Source of the DNA: Alcanivorax quisquiliarum
Lineage (GTDB): Bacteria; Pseudomonadota; Gammaproteobacteria; Pseudomonadales; Alcanivoracaceae
NCBI RefSeq assembly: GCF_023051175.1
Contig: NZ_JALKII010000001.1
Location: 62,001-126,000 of the forward strand
Length of the DNA: 64,000 nucleotides
Reading direction: 5' to 3'
Shown: piece after piece, positions 47,137 to 58,274 of the stretch
Layout of the letters: every line of letters starts with the position of its first letter
How positions within the stretch are numbered: position 1 is the first letter of the stretch
Notes under the pieces: model-generated
Told to the model about the DNA's origin: nothing
The model's input: only the letters and a program-made list of their open reading frames with translations
Databases searched by the model: none
Position numbers and translations under genes: made by a program

Positions 47137-47700
47137 GTGGTCAAACAGACGAAGCAACGGATTATCGGTGCCATTCTGCTGGTGCTGTTGGCGGCGATCA
47201 TCGCGCCTTTGCTGCTGCGCTCGCCGGATGAGGTGCGCGTGGCACTGGATATGTCCTTGCCACCACCGCCAAGCCTGCCGGAAATCGCCATCGAGCCGGT
47301 GGTAGATGAGCATGAACAGCGCCTGGCGCAAGCGGAGATCGAGGCCGACCGGGAAGCGATCCGCAAGGCCGGCGAAGAAGCGGAATTGCAGGCGCGGCAG
47401 CAACAGGGCAGGCCGGAACCCGCCGAGCCCGTGCCGCCCGCCGAAGCGCCGCCACTGTCCGGCTGGGCGGTGCAGGCCGGCAGCTTCAGCAACGCCGATG
47501 CCGCCGAAGCAGAAGCCCAGCGGTTGCGCGAGGGCGGCTACCGTGCTTTCACACGCGCTGTGGTGCAGGCCGACAAGACGCTGCATCGTGTGTTCGCTGG
47601 CCCTGAGCTGGATCGTGCCGCGGCCGTGACACTGCGCGAGCAACTTGCTGCCGACCAGCGTTTCGGCATACAGGGCCTGGTCATTTCGCTGGCGCCCTGA
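47137..47700 (+). CDS. dedD: SPOR-domain protein, DedD type
   Basis: A 187-residue inner-membrane protein. A short cytoplasmic start is followed by one helix (IIGAILLVLLAAIIAPLLL) and a Glu/Arg/Pro-rich periplasmic stretch. A C-terminal SPOR domain (about residues 108-185: GWAVQAGSFSNADAAEAEA ... HRVFAGPELDR) binds denuded peptidoglycan at the septum. GTG start at 47137. Position between folC and cvpA matches dedD in related genomes. Confidence 0.92.
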   Translation: MVKQTKQRIIGAILLVLLAAIIAPLLLRSPDEVRVALDMSLPPPPSLPEIAIEPVVDEHEQRLAQAEIEADREAIRKAGEEAELQARQQQGRPEPAEPVPPAEAPPLSGWAVQAGSFSNADAAEAEAQRLREGGYRAFTRAVVQADKTLHRVFAGPELDRAAAVTLREQLAADQRFGIQGLVISLAP

Positions 47701-47773
47701 TGGGTGTCGGTCAGCGGTGGAATGGGGGTAAGCGCTCTGCTACCATTCGCGTCCTCATCCATTCGGTGCGGCC

Positions 47774-48271
47774 ATGAACCTCGCAGACGGCGCGATCCTG
47801 TTCATTATTGCCGTGTCGGCGCTGATCAGTGTCCGGCGCGGGTTCACACGAGAAGCCTTTTCGCTGATTACCTGGGTTGCTGCCTTTGTGGTCGCCAGGC
47901 TATTCAGCCCTGGTCTTGAATCGATGCTGGAGGCGTCCATCGACACGCCCAGCATCCGCATGGCTACCGCATTCGGTCTGTTGTTCGCGGGCACATTGAT
48001 TGTCGGTGCCTTGCTTAATCATCTGCTCAGCGAGCTGGTGCGTGTCACCGGGCTCAGCGGCACCGACCGTCTTCTCGGCATGGTATTCGGGGCTATCAGG
48101 GGTATCGTGCTGGTCATCGTTCTGGTGGTGCTGGCAGCGCCGATATTTGCTGAAGATGCCTGGTGGCAGCAGTCAGTGCTGGTGCCGCAGTTCGCAATGA
48201 TGGAAGACTGGTCGCGGCAACTTGCTAGTGAGTTTCTGGCGTTCGTAATGAAGTTTGGCAGCAATTCTTGA
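47774..48271 (+). CDS. cvpA: CvpA family membrane protein
   Basis: A 165-residue inner-membrane protein with four hydrophobic helices. The family N-terminal pattern is FIIAVSALISVRRGFTREAFSL, and GTDRLLGMVFGAIRGI follows. CvpA is known as the colicin V production protein and is linked with purF; recent work ties it to envelope stress resistance. It precedes purF by 12 bp, the near-universal arrangement. Confidence 0.95.
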   Translation: MNLADGAILFIIAVSALISVRRGFTREAFSLITWVAAFVVARLFSPGLESMLEASIDTPSIRMATAFGLLFAGTLIVGALLNHLLSELVRVTGLSGTDRLLGMVFGAIRGIVLVIVLVVLAAPIFAEDAWWQQSVLVPQFAMMEDWSRQLASEFLAFVMKFGSNS

Positions 48272-48283
48272 GAGGTACCCAGC

Positions 48284-49813
48284 ATGTGCGGCATCGTGGG
48301 CATCGTCGGGCGTTCTTATGTGAACCAGAGCATCTATGATGCGCTGACGGTTCTCCAGCATCGTGGCCAGGATGCCGCGGGTATCGTGACCTGTGACGGC
48401 GATCGATTGTTTCTGCGCAAGGACAACGGCATGGTGCGGGATGTGTTCCGCACTCGCCATATGCGCAGGCTGGTGGGCAATATGGGGCTTGGGCATGTGC
48501 GTTACCCGACAGCGGGAACGTCGAGCTCGGCGGAGGCGCAGCCATTTTATGTGAATTCGCCGTATGGCATTACACTGGCCCATAACGGCAATCTCACCAA
48601 TTCCGAGGCGCTGGCGGAAGATATTTTTCGCGCCGACCTGCGCCACATCAATACCACCTCCGATTCGGAAGTGCTGTTGAATGTGTTTGCCCATGAATTG
48701 CAGATTCTCGGCAAGCTGATGCCGCAGCCGGAAGATATCTTTGCGGCAGTACGTCGGGTACACGAGCGGGTCGAAGGCGCCTACGCAGTGGTCGCCATGA
48801 TCACCGGATACGGCATCCTGGCATTTCGTGACCCGTACGGTGTGCGGCCGGTCTGTTTCGGCAAGCGCGAAACCGATCGGGGCACCGAATATATGGTGGC
48901 TTCGGAAAGTGTTGCGCTGTCGGGTGTCGGCTTTCACCTTGAGCGCGATCTGGCGCCGGGGGAGGCGATTTATATCACCGCCGAAGGCGAGGTGCATACG
49001 CAACAGTGCGCCGACAATCCCCGCCTCAACCCCTGCATCTTCGAACACGTTTACCTGGCTCGCCCCGACTCCATCATCGATAAAATTTCGGTCTACAAGG
49101 CACGCCTGCGGATGGGCGACAAACTGGCCGAAAAAATCCTGCGCGAGTGGCCGGATCACGATATCGACGTGGTGATTCCGATCCCGGATACCAGCCGGAC
49201 TTCTGCGCTGCAACTGGCCAACACGCTGGATGTGAAATTCCGCGAAGGCTTTATCAAGAACCGCTATATCGGCCGCACTTTCATCATGCCCGGCCAGCAG
49301 CAGCGGAAGAAATCCGTGCGCCAGAAGCTCAACGCCATCGAGCTTGAGTTTGCCGGCAAGAACGTGCTGCTGGTGGATGATTCCATTGTTCGTGGCACTA
49401 CCTGCAACGAAATTATCCAGATGGCACGCGAAGCCGGCGCCAACAAGGTCTATTTTGCTTCCGCCGCACCGCCGGTGCAGTATCCCAATGTGTACGGTAT
49501 TGATATGCCGGCCGCCAACGAGCTGATTGCCCACGGGCGCACCGTCGAGGAAATCTGCACGCTGATCGGTGCTGATCGGCTGATCTATCAGGATCTTGTT
49601 GATCTGGTCGATGCCTGCCGTGAAGGCAACAGCAAGATCGAACAGTTCGAGTGCTCGGTGTTCGACGGCAAATATGTAGCCGGCAATATCAACCGCGACT
49701 ACCTGGACTACCTCGAACGACTGCGCAACGATGCCAACAAGCACAAGCGTGATCGCGAGCGGGCAGCGGCGCTGGCCGAGAACGACATCATTGATCTGCA
49801 TAATGCGGAATAA
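48284..49813 (+). CDS. purF: Amidophosphoribosyltransferase
   Basis: First committed step of purine synthesis: PRPP and glutamine to phosphoribosylamine. The 509 residues start MCGIVGIVG, so after Met removal Cys is the Ntn nucleophile. No propeptide is present, as in the E. coli-type enzyme. The PRPP motif [12 protein letters not shown] is in the C-terminal half. purF follows cvpA and is followed by metZ after 18 bp. Confidence 0.98.
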   Translation: MCGIVGIVGRSYVNQSIYDALTVLQHRGQDAAGIVTCDGDRLFLRKDNGMVRDVFRTRHMRRLVGNMGLGHVRYPTAGTSSSAEAQPFYVNSPYGITLAHNGNLTNSEALAEDIFRADLRHINTTSDSEVLLNVFAHELQILGKLMPQPEDIFAAVRRVHERVEGAYAVVAMITGYGILAFRDPYGVRPVCFGKRETDRGTEYMVASESVALSGVGFHLERDLAPGEAIYITAEGEVHTQQCADNPRLNPCIFEHVYLARPDSIIDKISVYKARLRMGDKLAEKILREWPDHDIDVVIPIPDTSRTSALQLANTLDVKFREGFIKNRYIGRTFIMPGQQQRKKSVRQKLNAIELEFAGKNVLLVDDSIVRGTTCNEIIQMAREAGANKVYFASAAPPVQYPNVYGIDMPAANELIAHGRTVEEICTLIGADRLIYQDLVDLVDACREGNSKIEQFECSVFDGKYVAGNINRDYLDYLERLRNDANKHKRDRERAAALAENDIIDLHNAE

Positions 49814-49831
49814 CGGAAAAGGAACAGCGGC

Positions 49832-51052
49832 ATGAGCGAGCGGCAGCTGCCGGACGACCTGAGCGTGGAAACATTGGCCATTCGTGCAGCGCAGCTGCAT
49901 ACCGACGAGATGAGCCATTCCGAGCCGTTGTTTCTGACCTCCAGCTTTGTCTACGACAGCGCTGCGCAGGCGGCAGCTCGCTTCGCTGGCGAGCAGCCGG
50001 GCAATGTGTATTCGCGCTTTACCAACCCCACTGTAGCGGTATTCGAGCAGCGGCTGGCGGCCATGGAAGGCGGCGAGCGCTGCGTGGCCTTTGCCTCCGG
50101 TATGGCGGCCATCACCGCGACCTTTCTGGCGCTGCTGAAGCCGGGCGATCACATCGTCAGCTCGCGAGGCGTGTTCGGCACCACCAACGTGATCTATGAA
50201 AAATACCTGAAGAAATTCGGTATCCAGACCACCCTGGTCGATCTCGCGGACATTGCCGCCTGGCGTGCGGCGCTGCGGCCGGAAACCCGTTTCCTGTATC
50301 TGGAAACACCGTCCAATCCACTTGCGGAAATCGGTGATATTCGTGAGCTGGCTGATCTGGCCCATGCTCATGGTGCGGAGCTGATCGTCGATAACTGTTT
50401 CTGCTCACCGGCGTTGCAGCAGCCGTTATCATTGGGGGCGGATATTGTCATTCATAGCGCGACCAAGTATCTCGACGGGCAAGGGCGCTGCCTTGGCGGT
50501 GCTGTGGTGGGCAAGGCGGAGCGGATGCAGGAGGTTTACAGTTTCCTGCGTGCCACGGGCGCAGCGATGAGCCCGTTCAACGCCTGGGTATTTCTCAAGG
50601 GACTGGAAACCCTGCCGCTGCGCATGAAAGCTCACTCCGCCAACGCACTGGCGCTGGCGCAATGGCTGGTACAGCAGCCCGGTATCGGCAAGGTGCATTA
50701 TGCGGGCCTGAGCGACCACCCGCAGCATGCACTGGCGCAGGCCCAGCAGTCTGCATTCGGCGGCGTATTGTCGATCGAAGTGCAAGACAGTGACGGCCGC
50801 GCTGACCGACAAGCCGCCTGGCGCTTTATCGACGCCACCCGGCTGATGTCGATCACCGCCAATCTGGGCGATGCAAAAAGCACCATTACGCACCCGGCGT
50901 CCACCACCCACGGCCGCATCGACGAGGCTGAGAAACGGCGCTCAGGTATCACCGAAAGCCTGATTCGCATTTCCGTGGGGCTTGAGGCGATCGATGATCT
51001 GAAAGCAGACATGGCCAGAGGCATTGCGGCGCTCGGCTTGGCGGCGCGCTGA
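49832..51052 (+). CDS. metZ: O-succinylhomoserine sulfhydrylase
   Basis: PLP enzyme of the Cys/Met-metabolism family that makes homocysteine directly from O-succinylhomoserine and sulfide. The 406 residues include YSRFTNPTVAVFEQRLAAMEG, FASGMAAI, the PLP-Lys in HSATKYLDGQGR and ISVGLEAIDDLKAD at the end. Its position after purF is that of pseudomonad metZ, which supports this over cystathionine synthase. The TGA stop shares its A with the moxR ATG (TGATG). Confidence 0.93.
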   Translation: MSERQLPDDLSVETLAIRAAQLHTDEMSHSEPLFLTSSFVYDSAAQAAARFAGEQPGNVYSRFTNPTVAVFEQRLAAMEGGERCVAFASGMAAITATFLALLKPGDHIVSSRGVFGTTNVIYEKYLKKFGIQTTLVDLADIAAWRAALRPETRFLYLETPSNPLAEIGDIRELADLAHAHGAELIVDNCFCSPALQQPLSLGADIVIHSATKYLDGQGRCLGGAVVGKAERMQEVYSFLRATGAAMSPFNAWVFLKGLETLPLRMKAHSANALALAQWLVQQPGIGKVHYAGLSDHPQHALAQAQQSAFGGVLSIEVQDSDGRADRQAAWRFIDATRLMSITANLGDAKSTITHPASTTHGRIDEAEKRRSGITESLIRISVGLEAIDDLKADMARGIAALGLAAR

Positions 51053-51960
51053 TGGACAGCTTACGTCGTGCGCTGACGCAAGTCGGCAAGGTGGTGCTGG
51101 GCAAGGATGAGCAAATCCGGCTGGCCGTGGCCTGCCTTCTGGCTCGCGGACATCTGCTGATAGAGGATCTGCCGGGCATGGGCAAGACCACCCTGGCGCA
51201 TGCTCTGGCGCGCATTTTTTCGCTGCACTATCAGCGGGTGCAGTTCACCAGCGACATGCTGCCAGCGGACATTCTCGGCGTGTCGATTTTCAATGCTGAC
51301 AGCAAGAGTTTTGTGCTGCACAAGGGGCCGGTGTTTGCCCAACTGCTGCTGGCCGACGAAATCAACCGCGCCACCCCCAAAACCCAAAGCGCACTGCTGG
51401 AAGCCATGGAAGAGCGGCAAGTGACTCTGGACGGGGAAACGCATCCGCTGCCACAGCCATTTTTTGTGGTGGCCACGCAGAACCCGGTCGAGCAGGGCGG
51501 CACCTTCCCACTGCCGGAATCCCAGCTGGATCGTTTTCTGATGCGCATCAGCCTGGGCTATCCATCGCCGCAGGCAGAGCTGGCGCTGCTGGCCGCCGGC
51601 GACCGGCGCACCGAAGCACTGGATCTGAAACCCGCGCTGACGGTAGCCGAGCTACAACAGGCGATGGCGGCGGTGGAGCAGGTGCATGTGTCGGCGGATG
51701 TGCTGGGTTATCTGCAGCGCCTGCTGGAGCACAGCCGCGCCAGCGGGTTGTTCGTAGCCGGCTTGTCGCCCCGTGCCGGGCTGGGCATGTTGCGCGCCGC
51801 CCGTGCCTGGGCGCTGCTCGGTGGCCGCAGTTATGTGATCCCCGAAGACCTTCAGGCGGTGCTGGTGCCGGTGTGCGAGCACCGCCTGCAACCGGTGTCG
51901 GGTGGCGCCGCACGCAGCGGCGTAGTACGGCTGCTGGAAGCGGTGCCGGTGGTGCCCTGA
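51052..51960 (+). CDS. MoxR-type AAA+ ATPase
   Basis: A 302-residue AAA+ ATPase of the MoxR group. Walker A is in EDLPGMGKTTLA, Walker B in LLADEINRATPKTQSALLEAMEE, and sensor-1 region in VVATQNPVEQGGTFPLPE. MoxR ATPases act as chaperones that mature or activate partner proteins, often with DUF58 proteins encoded next to them, as here. Start overlaps the metZ stop by one base (TGATG), and the next gene starts in the same way. Confidence 0.95.
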   Translation: MDSLRRALTQVGKVVLGKDEQIRLAVACLLARGHLLIEDLPGMGKTTLAHALARIFSLHYQRVQFTSDMLPADILGVSIFNADSKSFVLHKGPVFAQLLLADEINRATPKTQSALLEAMEERQVTLDGETHPLPQPFFVVATQNPVEQGGTFPLPESQLDRFLMRISLGYPSPQAELALLAAGDRRTEALDLKPALTVAELQQAMAAVEQVHVSADVLGYLQRLLEHSRASGLFVAGLSPRAGLGMLRAARAWALLGGRSYVIPEDLQAVLVPVCEHRLQPVSGGAARSGVVRLLEAVPVVP

Positions 51961-52937
51961 TGGCCCTCGTGCCCGCCTGGCTGCGGCGCTGGCATCGGCA
52001 GTGGCTGGCGCGGCGGATGCCGGCGTCGCGCAGCCAGCGGCTGACCCAGAAGCGTATTTTTATCCTGCCCACGGGCTACGGCCTGTTTTTCCTGCTGATC
52101 GCAGCACTGCTGTTTCTCGGCGGTATCAATTACGAAAACAACCTGATCATGGCACTGTCATTCCTGATGGTGAGCCTGTTCATGGTCGCCATCCTGCATA
52201 CCTTCCGAAACCTCGCCGGCCTGCTGGTGCGTGCCGGGCGAATGTTGCCGGGGCACGCTGGCGCTGAAGGCGCACTGGAGCTGGTGCTGCACGCCGACGA
52301 CCGCCACCCCCATCTGAGCCTGTGGCTGCACTGGCCGCAGGCGCCTCGTGAGCATGTTTCCGTATTGCCGGGCGAGGAAAAGAGTGTCTGGTTGCAACTG
52401 GCGCTGCCCCGGCGCGGCTATGTGCGGCCCGGTCGGCTGGTGATCGAGAGCCGCTATCCGCTCGGGCTGGTACGCGCCTGGAGCCAGCTGGACATGGCCC
52501 ACCCTTGCCTGGCGTGGCCACGTGCCGTGCCGTCGGAGCAGCGCCCGGCCACCGGCGGGGAGGCCGATGCCGCGCAGCGTACGCGACAGCTGGCCGGCAG
52601 CGATGAGTTTCACGGCCTGCGCCGCTACCAGTCGGGTGATCCGCCCCGGCTGGTGGACTGGAAAGCCTATGCACGCGGGCGCGGCCTGCACAGCAAGGAG
52701 TTTGTCGATCCGGCAGAAGGCTGGCTGTGGCTGGATTGGCACACCATGCCGGGCGTCGATGCGGAAACACGCCTGAGCCGGCTGGCCTGGTGGGTGCTGC
52801 GTCTGGCAGAGAGTAATCAGCGCTACGGGCTCATCCTGCCGGGAGGCACCTTGCCGCCGGGGCAGGGGCCGGAGCAGCAGCGGCAGGCGCTGGACATGCT
52901 GGCATTGCATGGGCAGCCGGCCGAGGAACAATTCTGA
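51960..52937 (+). CDS. DUF58 domain protein
   Basis: A 325-residue protein with two membrane helices near residues 36-83 (YGLFFLLIAALLFLGGI and MALSFLMVSLFMVAIL). The DUF58 signature follows in DEFHGLRRYQSGDPPRLVDWKAYARGRGL. DUF58 proteins carry a von Willebrand factor A-like fold and work with MoxR ATPases, with a suggested envelope or protease-like role. ATG 51960 overlaps the moxR stop by one base (TGATG). The transglutaminase gene starts likewise at its end. Confidence 0.93.
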   Translation: MALVPAWLRRWHRQWLARRMPASRSQRLTQKRIFILPTGYGLFFLLIAALLFLGGINYENNLIMALSFLMVSLFMVAILHTFRNLAGLLVRAGRMLPGHAGAEGALELVLHADDRHPHLSLWLHWPQAPREHVSVLPGEEKSVWLQLALPRRGYVRPGRLVIESRYPLGLVRAWSQLDMAHPCLAWPRAVPSEQRPATGGEADAAQRTRQLAGSDEFHGLRRYQSGDPPRLVDWKAYARGRGLHSKEFVDPAEGWLWLDWHTMPGVDAETRLSRLAWWVLRLAESNQRYGLILPGGTLPPGQGPEQQRQALDMLALHGQPAEEQF

Positions 52938-55036
52938 TGGCGCGGGTTTATCAGGTTCCGCATCACGCCTTCGGCTGGCTGGTCGCGGGCACTGCACTGG
53001 CCGCGCTGCCGCATTTGCTGCACGGGCCGTTCTGGTTGCAAGCGCTGCTGCCGCTGGCGGTCGCTGGCCGGCTAGTGATGCAGCGTGGCCGGTTGTCGGT
53101 GCCGGGGCGCGGGCTGCGGGTGCTGCTGCTGGGTGGTGTGCTGCTGGGCACCTTGTACAGCCACGGCACCGTGCTCGGCCCGGAGGCCGGCACCTGCCTG
53201 CTGGTGGGCGCCTTTGCGCTGAAGCTGCTGGAAATGGTGCGCTTGCGGGACGCCTATGTGCTGCTGGTGCTGGGCTATTTTGTGCTGGCCACCAGCTTTC
53301 TGTTTTATCAAGGGCCACTGGCCGCCGCCTATTCGTTGCTGGTGCTGTTGTGCCTGACCGCAGCACTGCCCGGCATCAACCGGCCGGAGGCCGGGTTGCG
53401 CAGTGCAGTGCACGGCCGCCTGGCAGCAGTGATGCTGTTGCAGGCGCTGCCGCTGATGATCTTGCTGTTCGTGCTTGTTCCCCGCGTCGGCCCGTTATGG
53501 TCGCTGGAATTCAATCAGCAGCGCGCTCGCACCGGCATGAGCGATTCCATGGCGCCGGGCGAGGTGTCGAATCTGTCGCAATCCACCGAGCTGGCATTCC
53601 GGGCGGAATTTCACGGCGCCGTGCCGCCGCCGGCACAGCGTTACTGGCGTGGCCTCACTTACAGCTGGTTCGATGGCCGCCGCTGGAGCCAGGCCCGGCC
53701 GCGAGATCTGCCGCAGCGAGATTACGTCTGGTTTGCCGAGCGCGCCGGCACGCCCCCGGATTGGGCCGTCGATCTGCTGGCAGCGCGTGAGCAAGGCCCC
53801 GAGCTGGCCTATCGCTACCGAGTGGTGCAGGAGCCGTCGCGGCGCAACTGGCTGTACACCCTTGCCGTGCCATTCGCTGACGACCGCTCGCTGGGGCTGG
53901 TGCGGGATATGCGGCTGGTGAGCCAGCAGGAGCTGGAGCAACGCTTTGCCTACAGCGTCACCAGCTACCCCGGCCTGGCCGGGCAGATACCATTAGCTGA
54001 TGGCGAGCGCGCCTTCATGCTCCAGTTGCCCGAGGGCTTCAACCCGCGTGCGCGCACCATGGCCCGGCAGTGGCGCGATCAGGCGGCCAGCCCGCAAGCT
54101 TACGCCCAGCGCCTGCTGAACTGGTTTCGGGAAGAGCCGTTCTACTACACCTTGCAGCCGGCGCTGCTCGGCGAGCACAGCGTGGACGAGTTTCTGTTCG
54201 ACAGCCGCCGTGGTTTTTGCGAGCACTATGCCTCGGCATTCGTGTTCATGATGCGGGCGGCTGGTGTGCCGGCGCGCGTTGTGGCGGGCTATCAGGGCGG
54301 CGATCTGAACCCGCTTGGCAACCACCTGAGCGTGCACCAGTATCACGCCCACGCCTGGGCCGAGATCTGGCTGGAAGGGCACGGCTGGGTGGAGGTTGAT
54401 CCCACCGCCGCAGTGGCACCGGCACGCATCGAGCAGGGGCTGGAAATGGCACTGGAAGCCAGCGACTTCAGCTTGCTGCGCCGCGCCGGTGACCGCGTGC
54501 CGGGCTTGCGGCAGCTGCGCCAGCAACTGGATTACTTGCAGTTTGCCTGGCAGAAATGGGTGCTCAGCTATGATCAGACGCAGCAGATGTCATTGTTGCA
54601 GCGCTGGTTTGGGCGCGCCTCGTTGATGACGACCGGGCTGCTGCTGGCGCTGGGCGCGGTGCTGATCGTGCTGGTGCTGGCACTGTGGGTGTTGCTGCGC
54701 CATCGTGCACCGGGGCGCACCGCCTTGCAGCGGGAATACCGGGCGATGTTGCGGCTGCTGCGCCGCCGAGGCGTTGCCGTGAGTGAAGCGCTGCCGCCGC
54801 GCAAGCTCGCCGGGCAGGTGCGACAGCAATGGCCGGCCGCCGCTGCGCTGGTGGAACAATGGGCCAGGCTTTACGAGCACAGTACCTACGCCAAAGCGCC
54901 TGGGGGTGCGAACGTGACTGGCGACACAAAGGCGCCTGGCATACGCCGCCCGAAGCGGGCTTTACGGCAACTTCGCCGGCGGTTGCGCTGGGTGCGCGGG
55001 CCGGGGGCGGCCCGCACGGTTCAGGATGCGTCGTAA
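52937..55036 (+). CDS. tgpA: Membrane transglutaminase-like protein (TgpA family)
   Basis: A 699-residue inner-membrane protein. The N-terminal DUF3488 region has about six helices. A large periplasmic part contains the transglutaminase-like core: Cys in [17 protein letters not shown], His in HAHAWAEIW and Asp in VDPTAAV. A further helix ([24 protein letters not shown]) and a DUF4129-like cytoplasmic tail end the protein. TgpA in P. aeruginosa is essential, periplasmic and encoded with MoxR and DUF58 partners. The ATG overlaps the DUF58 stop (TGATG). Its 3' end overlaps ppnP on the other strand by 16 bp. Confidence 0.93.
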   Translation: MARVYQVPHHAFGWLVAGTALAALPHLLHGPFWLQALLPLAVAGRLVMQRGRLSVPGRGLRVLLLGGVLLGTLYSHGTVLGPEAGTCLLVGAFALKLLEMVRLRDAYVLLVLGYFVLATSFLFYQGPLAAAYSLLVLLCLTAALPGINRPEAGLRSAVHGRLAAVMLLQALPLMILLFVLVPRVGPLWSLEFNQQRARTGMSDSMAPGEVSNLSQSTELAFRAEFHGAVPPPAQRYWRGLTYSWFDGRRWSQARPRDLPQRDYVWFAERAGTPPDWAVDLLAAREQGPELAYRYRVVQEPSRRNWLYTLAVPFADDRSLGLVRDMRLVSQQELEQRFAYSVTSYPGLAGQIPLADGERAFMLQLPEGFNPRARTMARQWRDQAASPQAYAQRLLNWFREEPFYYTLQPALLGEHSVDEFLFDSRRGFCEHYASAFVFMMRAAGVPARVVAGYQGGDLNPLGNHLSVHQYHAHAWAEIWLEGHGWVEVDPTAAVAPARIEQGLEMALEASDFSLLRRAGDRVPGLRQLRQQLDYLQFAWQKWVLSYDQTQQMSLLQRWFGRASLMTTGLLLALGAVLIVLVLALWVLLRHRAPGRTALQREYRAMLRLLRRRGVAVSEALPPRKLAGQVRQQWPAAAALVEQWARLYEHSTYAKAPGGANVTGDTKAPGIRRPKRALRQLRRRLRWVRGPGAARTVQDAS

Positions 55037-55308
55037 AGGCAAAGATACGCGGTATCCACGGCGACCTTGAGCTGAAAGCGGGCATCGGCCTCGACGACAA
55101 ATTCGTCGCCAGCGGAAAAGGTTTGCCAATCATTGCGGCCCGGCAGTTGCACGGTCAGCGCGCCTGAAATAACGCGCATGATCTCGCGCTCGCGAGTGCC
55201 GAATTCATACTCGCCCGGCGCCATCACGCCGACCGTTGCCGGCAGGGTGTCGCTCTGGAACGCGATGGACGCCACCTGGCCATCGAAATACTGGTTGATG
55301 CGAAACAT
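55021..55308 (-). CDS. ppnP: Pyrimidine/purine nucleoside phosphorylase (cupin)
   Basis: A 95-residue single cupin of the PpnP (formerly DUF1255/YaiE) family: [45 protein letters not shown] and [12 protein letters not shown] are all characteristic. PpnP phosphorolyses several nucleosides to base and ribose-1-phosphate. Start is the Met at 55308, with GGGAG upstream; the longer frame to 55503 is not family-like. It converges on and overlaps tgpA by 16 bp, and is divergent from hrpB. Confidence 0.95.
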   Translation of the reverse strand: MFRINQYFDGQVASIAFQSDTLPATVGVMAPGEYEFGTREREIMRVISGALTVQLPGRNDWQTFSAGDEFVVEADARFQLKVAVDTAYLCLYDAS

Positions 55309-55437
55309 GGTGAAAGACTCCCTCAGGTTGCTCAGGTTGCGCGGGGTGAAAGCGCCGGCACGCCGATTGGCGCTGGCACACAAATCGGCGCTGGCATCAA
55401 AGCGCCGCGCAGTATCGCACAGCACGGAGAGCGCGTC

Positions 55438-57900
55438 GTGAGTTTGCCGCAGTTGCCGATTGACGAAGTATTGCCGGCGCTGCTGGACGCCCTGGCGGCG
55501 CATGATGCCGTGGTGCTACAGGCTCCGCCGGGCGCGGGCAAGACCACCCGTGTGCCGCTGGCGTTGCTGGCTGCCCCGTGGCTTGGCGAGAGAAAAATCC
55601 TGATGCTGGAGCCGCGCCGGATCGCGGCGCGCAATGCGGCGCTATTCATGGCGCGCTTGCTCGGTGAGCCGGTCGGGCAGACCGTCGGTTTTCGCACGCG
55701 GCTGGAAAGCCGCACCAGTGCTGCAACACGCATCGAAGTGGTGACCGAGGGCATCCTGACGCGGATGTTGCAGAGCGACCCGGCGCTGGAATCGGTCGGC
55801 GTGATTCTGTTCGACGAGTTTCACGAGCGCTCGTTGCAGGCTGATCTCGGCCTGGCGCTGGCGCGGGAAAGCCAGCAGGCACTGCGCGAAGATCTGAAAC
55901 TGCTGGTGATGTCAGCGACGCTGGATGGCGCCCGTATCGCCGCCTTGCTGGATGATGCCCCGGTGGTGCAGAGCGCGGGGCGGGGCTATCCCGTGGAGAT
56001 TCATTACCTGCCGCCGGGGCGCGAGCCGTGGGCGCGTCACCTGGCAGCGCAGTTGCCTGTGCTGCTGCGACGGGAGCCCGGCTCGATGCTGGTGTTCCTG
56101 CCCGGCACGGCGGAGATACGCCGGCTGGCGCGGGCGCTTGAGGGCACGTTGCCGGCCGATGTGTTGCTGGCGCCGTTGTATGGCGATCTGTCCGGCCCGG
56201 CGCAGGATGCCGCCATTGCCCCAGCCCCGGACGGGCGCCGCAAGCTGGTGCTGGCCACCGCCATCGCGGAAACCTCATTGACCATCGACGGCGTGCGCGT
56301 GGTGGTGGATGCCGGTTATGCACGCCGGCCCCGCTTCGACCCTGGCAGCGCCATGACCCGGCTGGTGACCGAGCGCGTTTCCCGGGCGGCGGCTGCGCAA
56401 CGCGCTGGTCGAGCGGGGCGCACGGCACCGGGCGTTTGCTACCGGTTATGGAGCGAATCCGAATCGCTGGCAGAGTTTGCGCCAGCAGAAATCCTCAATG
56501 CTGATCTGAGCGATCTGGTGCTGGAGCTGGCGGCCTGGGGCTGCCGCGATCCCGCTACGCTGTGCTGGCTAGATCCACCGCCAGTGGCTGCCTTCGAGCA
56601 GGCGCGAGCCTTGCTGGTGCGGTTCGGGGCGCTGGACGAGGCCGGTGCGATTACCGCACATGGCAAGGCGCTGCTGACGCCCGGATTGCCGGTGCGGCTG
56701 GCGCACATGCTGGTTATCGGCCGCGCACGCGGGCAGGGCCGGCTGGCAGCCGAGCTGGCAGCCTTGTTGTCGGAACGGGATTTGCTCGGCGCTCGCCACG
56801 GTGCCGATGTGGCCGCACGGCTGCAATATCTGCGGGGCGAACGCCCGGCCACCGGGATTGATCCGGGGCGCTTGGCGCGGCTGCGGCAGCTGGTTACGCG
56901 GCTGGGCGGGGCAGGCCAGGGCACGGCGGCCGATATCGGGCGCCTGCTCGCGGTGGCATTTCCAGACCGCGTGGCACTGCGGCGTCAGGGCGGCGTGCCC
57001 CGGTATCTCATGCGCAACGGCCGCGGTGCCTGGCTGGACGATGACGATGCACTGGCTGGCGAGCCTTGCCTGGCGATTGCCGAGCTGGATGGGCAACAGC
57101 GCGAGGCACGCATTTTTCTGGCGGCGCCGCTGGATAAATCTGCCCTGGCAGAGGATTTCGGCAACGAGATCGAAGCGGCCGACCGGCTCGATTGGGACGA
57201 ACGCGAGGAAGCCGTGATTGCACGCCGAGAGCGGCGGCTTGACGCGCTGCTGCTGGAGAGCCGGCCACTTTCCACCGTGAGTGGTGGCGCACCAGTGGCG
57301 GCCCTGTGCATCGGTATTCGCAAGCGGGGCCTGGCCGCTTTCCCCTGGCAGCCAGCGGAGCGCCAGTGGCAGGCGCGGGTAATGCAGCTACGCGGTTTGC
57401 CGGGGCAGGGTGATTTGCCGGATGTATCCGACGCAGCACTGTTGGCGAGCCTTGAGCAATGGGCCGCACCTTGGCTGGAAGGCATTACCCGGCTGCGCCA
57501 GCTGGAGCGTTTCCCGCTGCGCGAAGCGCTGGCGAGCCTGCTCGACTATTCTCAGCAGCAACGCCTCAATGCGCAGATGCCAACGGCAATCCAGGTGCCC
57601 AGCGGCCGTGCCGTCGCACTGGATTATTGTGCCGACAACGGGCCGGTGCTGGCTGTAAAGCTACAGGAAATGTTCGGCATGACAGCCACGCCCGCCATCG
57701 CCGGGGGCGCGTTGCCGTTGATGGTGCATCTGCTCTCGCCGGCGGGGCGCCCGGTAGCCGTAACACGCGACCTGGCAAGTTTCTGGCAGCAGGGCTACCC
57801 GCAGGTACGCAAGGATTTGCGCGGCCGTTACCCCAAGCACCCGTGGCCGGAAAATCCGCTGGACGCCGCGCCGACACGCTCGGTAAAACGCCGCAGTTGA
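55438..57900 (+). CDS. hrpB: ATP-dependent helicase HrpB
   Basis: An 820-residue DExH-box helicase. Motif I is [12 protein letters not shown], motif [11 protein letters not shown], then [10 protein letters not shown] and the motif [13 protein letters not shown]. The HrpB-type C-terminal domains end in [18 protein letters not shown], close to the family ending. HrpB is a cytosolic helicase whose RNA target is poorly defined. GTG start at 55438 with CGGAGAG upstream. Length is normal and the gene seems monocistronic. Confidence 0.96.
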   Translation: MSLPQLPIDEVLPALLDALAAHDAVVLQAPPGAGKTTRVPLALLAAPWLGERKILMLEPRRIAARNAALFMARLLGEPVGQTVGFRTRLESRTSAATRIEVVTEGILTRMLQSDPALESVGVILFDEFHERSLQADLGLALARESQQALREDLKLLVMSATLDGARIAALLDDAPVVQSAGRGYPVEIHYLPPGREPWARHLAAQLPVLLRREPGSMLVFLPGTAEIRRLARALEGTLPADVLLAPLYGDLSGPAQDAAIAPAPDGRRKLVLATAIAETSLTIDGVRVVVDAGYARRPRFDPGSAMTRLVTERVSRAAAAQRAGRAGRTAPGVCYRLWSESESLAEFAPAEILNADLSDLVLELAAWGCRDPATLCWLDPPPVAAFEQARALLVRFGALDEAGAITAHGKALLTPGLPVRLAHMLVIGRARGQGRLAAELAALLSERDLLGARHGADVAARLQYLRGERPATGIDPGRLARLRQLVTRLGGAGQGTAADIGRLLAVAFPDRVALRRQGGVPRYLMRNGRGAWLDDDDALAGEPCLAIAELDGQQREARIFLAAPLDKSALAEDFGNEIEAADRLDWDEREEAVIARRERRLDALLLESRPLSTVSGGAPVAALCIGIRKRGLAAFPWQPAERQWQARVMQLRGLPGQGDLPDVSDAALLASLEQWAAPWLEGITRLRQLERFPLREALASLLDYSQQQRLNAQMPTAIQVPSGRAVALDYCADNGPVLAVKLQEMFGMTATPAIAGGALPLMVHLLSPAGRPVAVTRDLASFWQQGYPQVRKDLRGRYPKHPWPENPLDAAPTRSVKRRS

Positions 57901-58274
57901 GCGAGCTGGCACGGTAGGTGGAGCGGAGTAATACGGCAGCGTTGGTATTGCTACAAAGGCTGGCCATCGTGCGCGCTCTTTGCCTGTCTTGTCTGCCAGC
58001 GCTTCCTGCCTGCCTTGTCTGATTTCACATAAGCTGATCGCAAAATGCCCTGCTGGCCAGCGCAGGGTGGCCTGTGGCATAACACAGGAAGTCGTTTTTA
58101 GCCGGGCTGCCTGTGCAGGGGCAAAACTTGGCGGATAGAACGATATCGGCAGAAAGGTAAGGTAGAGCGGCGGAAACCGACAGGTTTATACGGGCGCAGT
58201 TGGAAATTGCCCACCGACAGCAATACGGCCAGATAACACGAGTGCCAAGAAATGTGTGCAGACAGGAGGTCACG
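57901..58274. other. 374-bp spacer after hrpB
   Basis: No gene is supported. It holds two similar stretches, CCTGTCTTGTCTG and CCTGCCTTGTCTG, 15 bp apart (about 57979-58020). An imperfect inverted repeat lies near 58047-58067 (CCCTGC with GCAGGG). Immediately before GTG 58275 there is a strong SD, CAGGAGGT. A promoter for the next gene must lie here, but I cannot place it. Confidence 0.4.

Noticed and set aside
48173-50371. A 732-codon minus-strand frame opposite purF and metZ
   Set aside because: Both plus genes are complete and conserved; the minus product resembles no protein.
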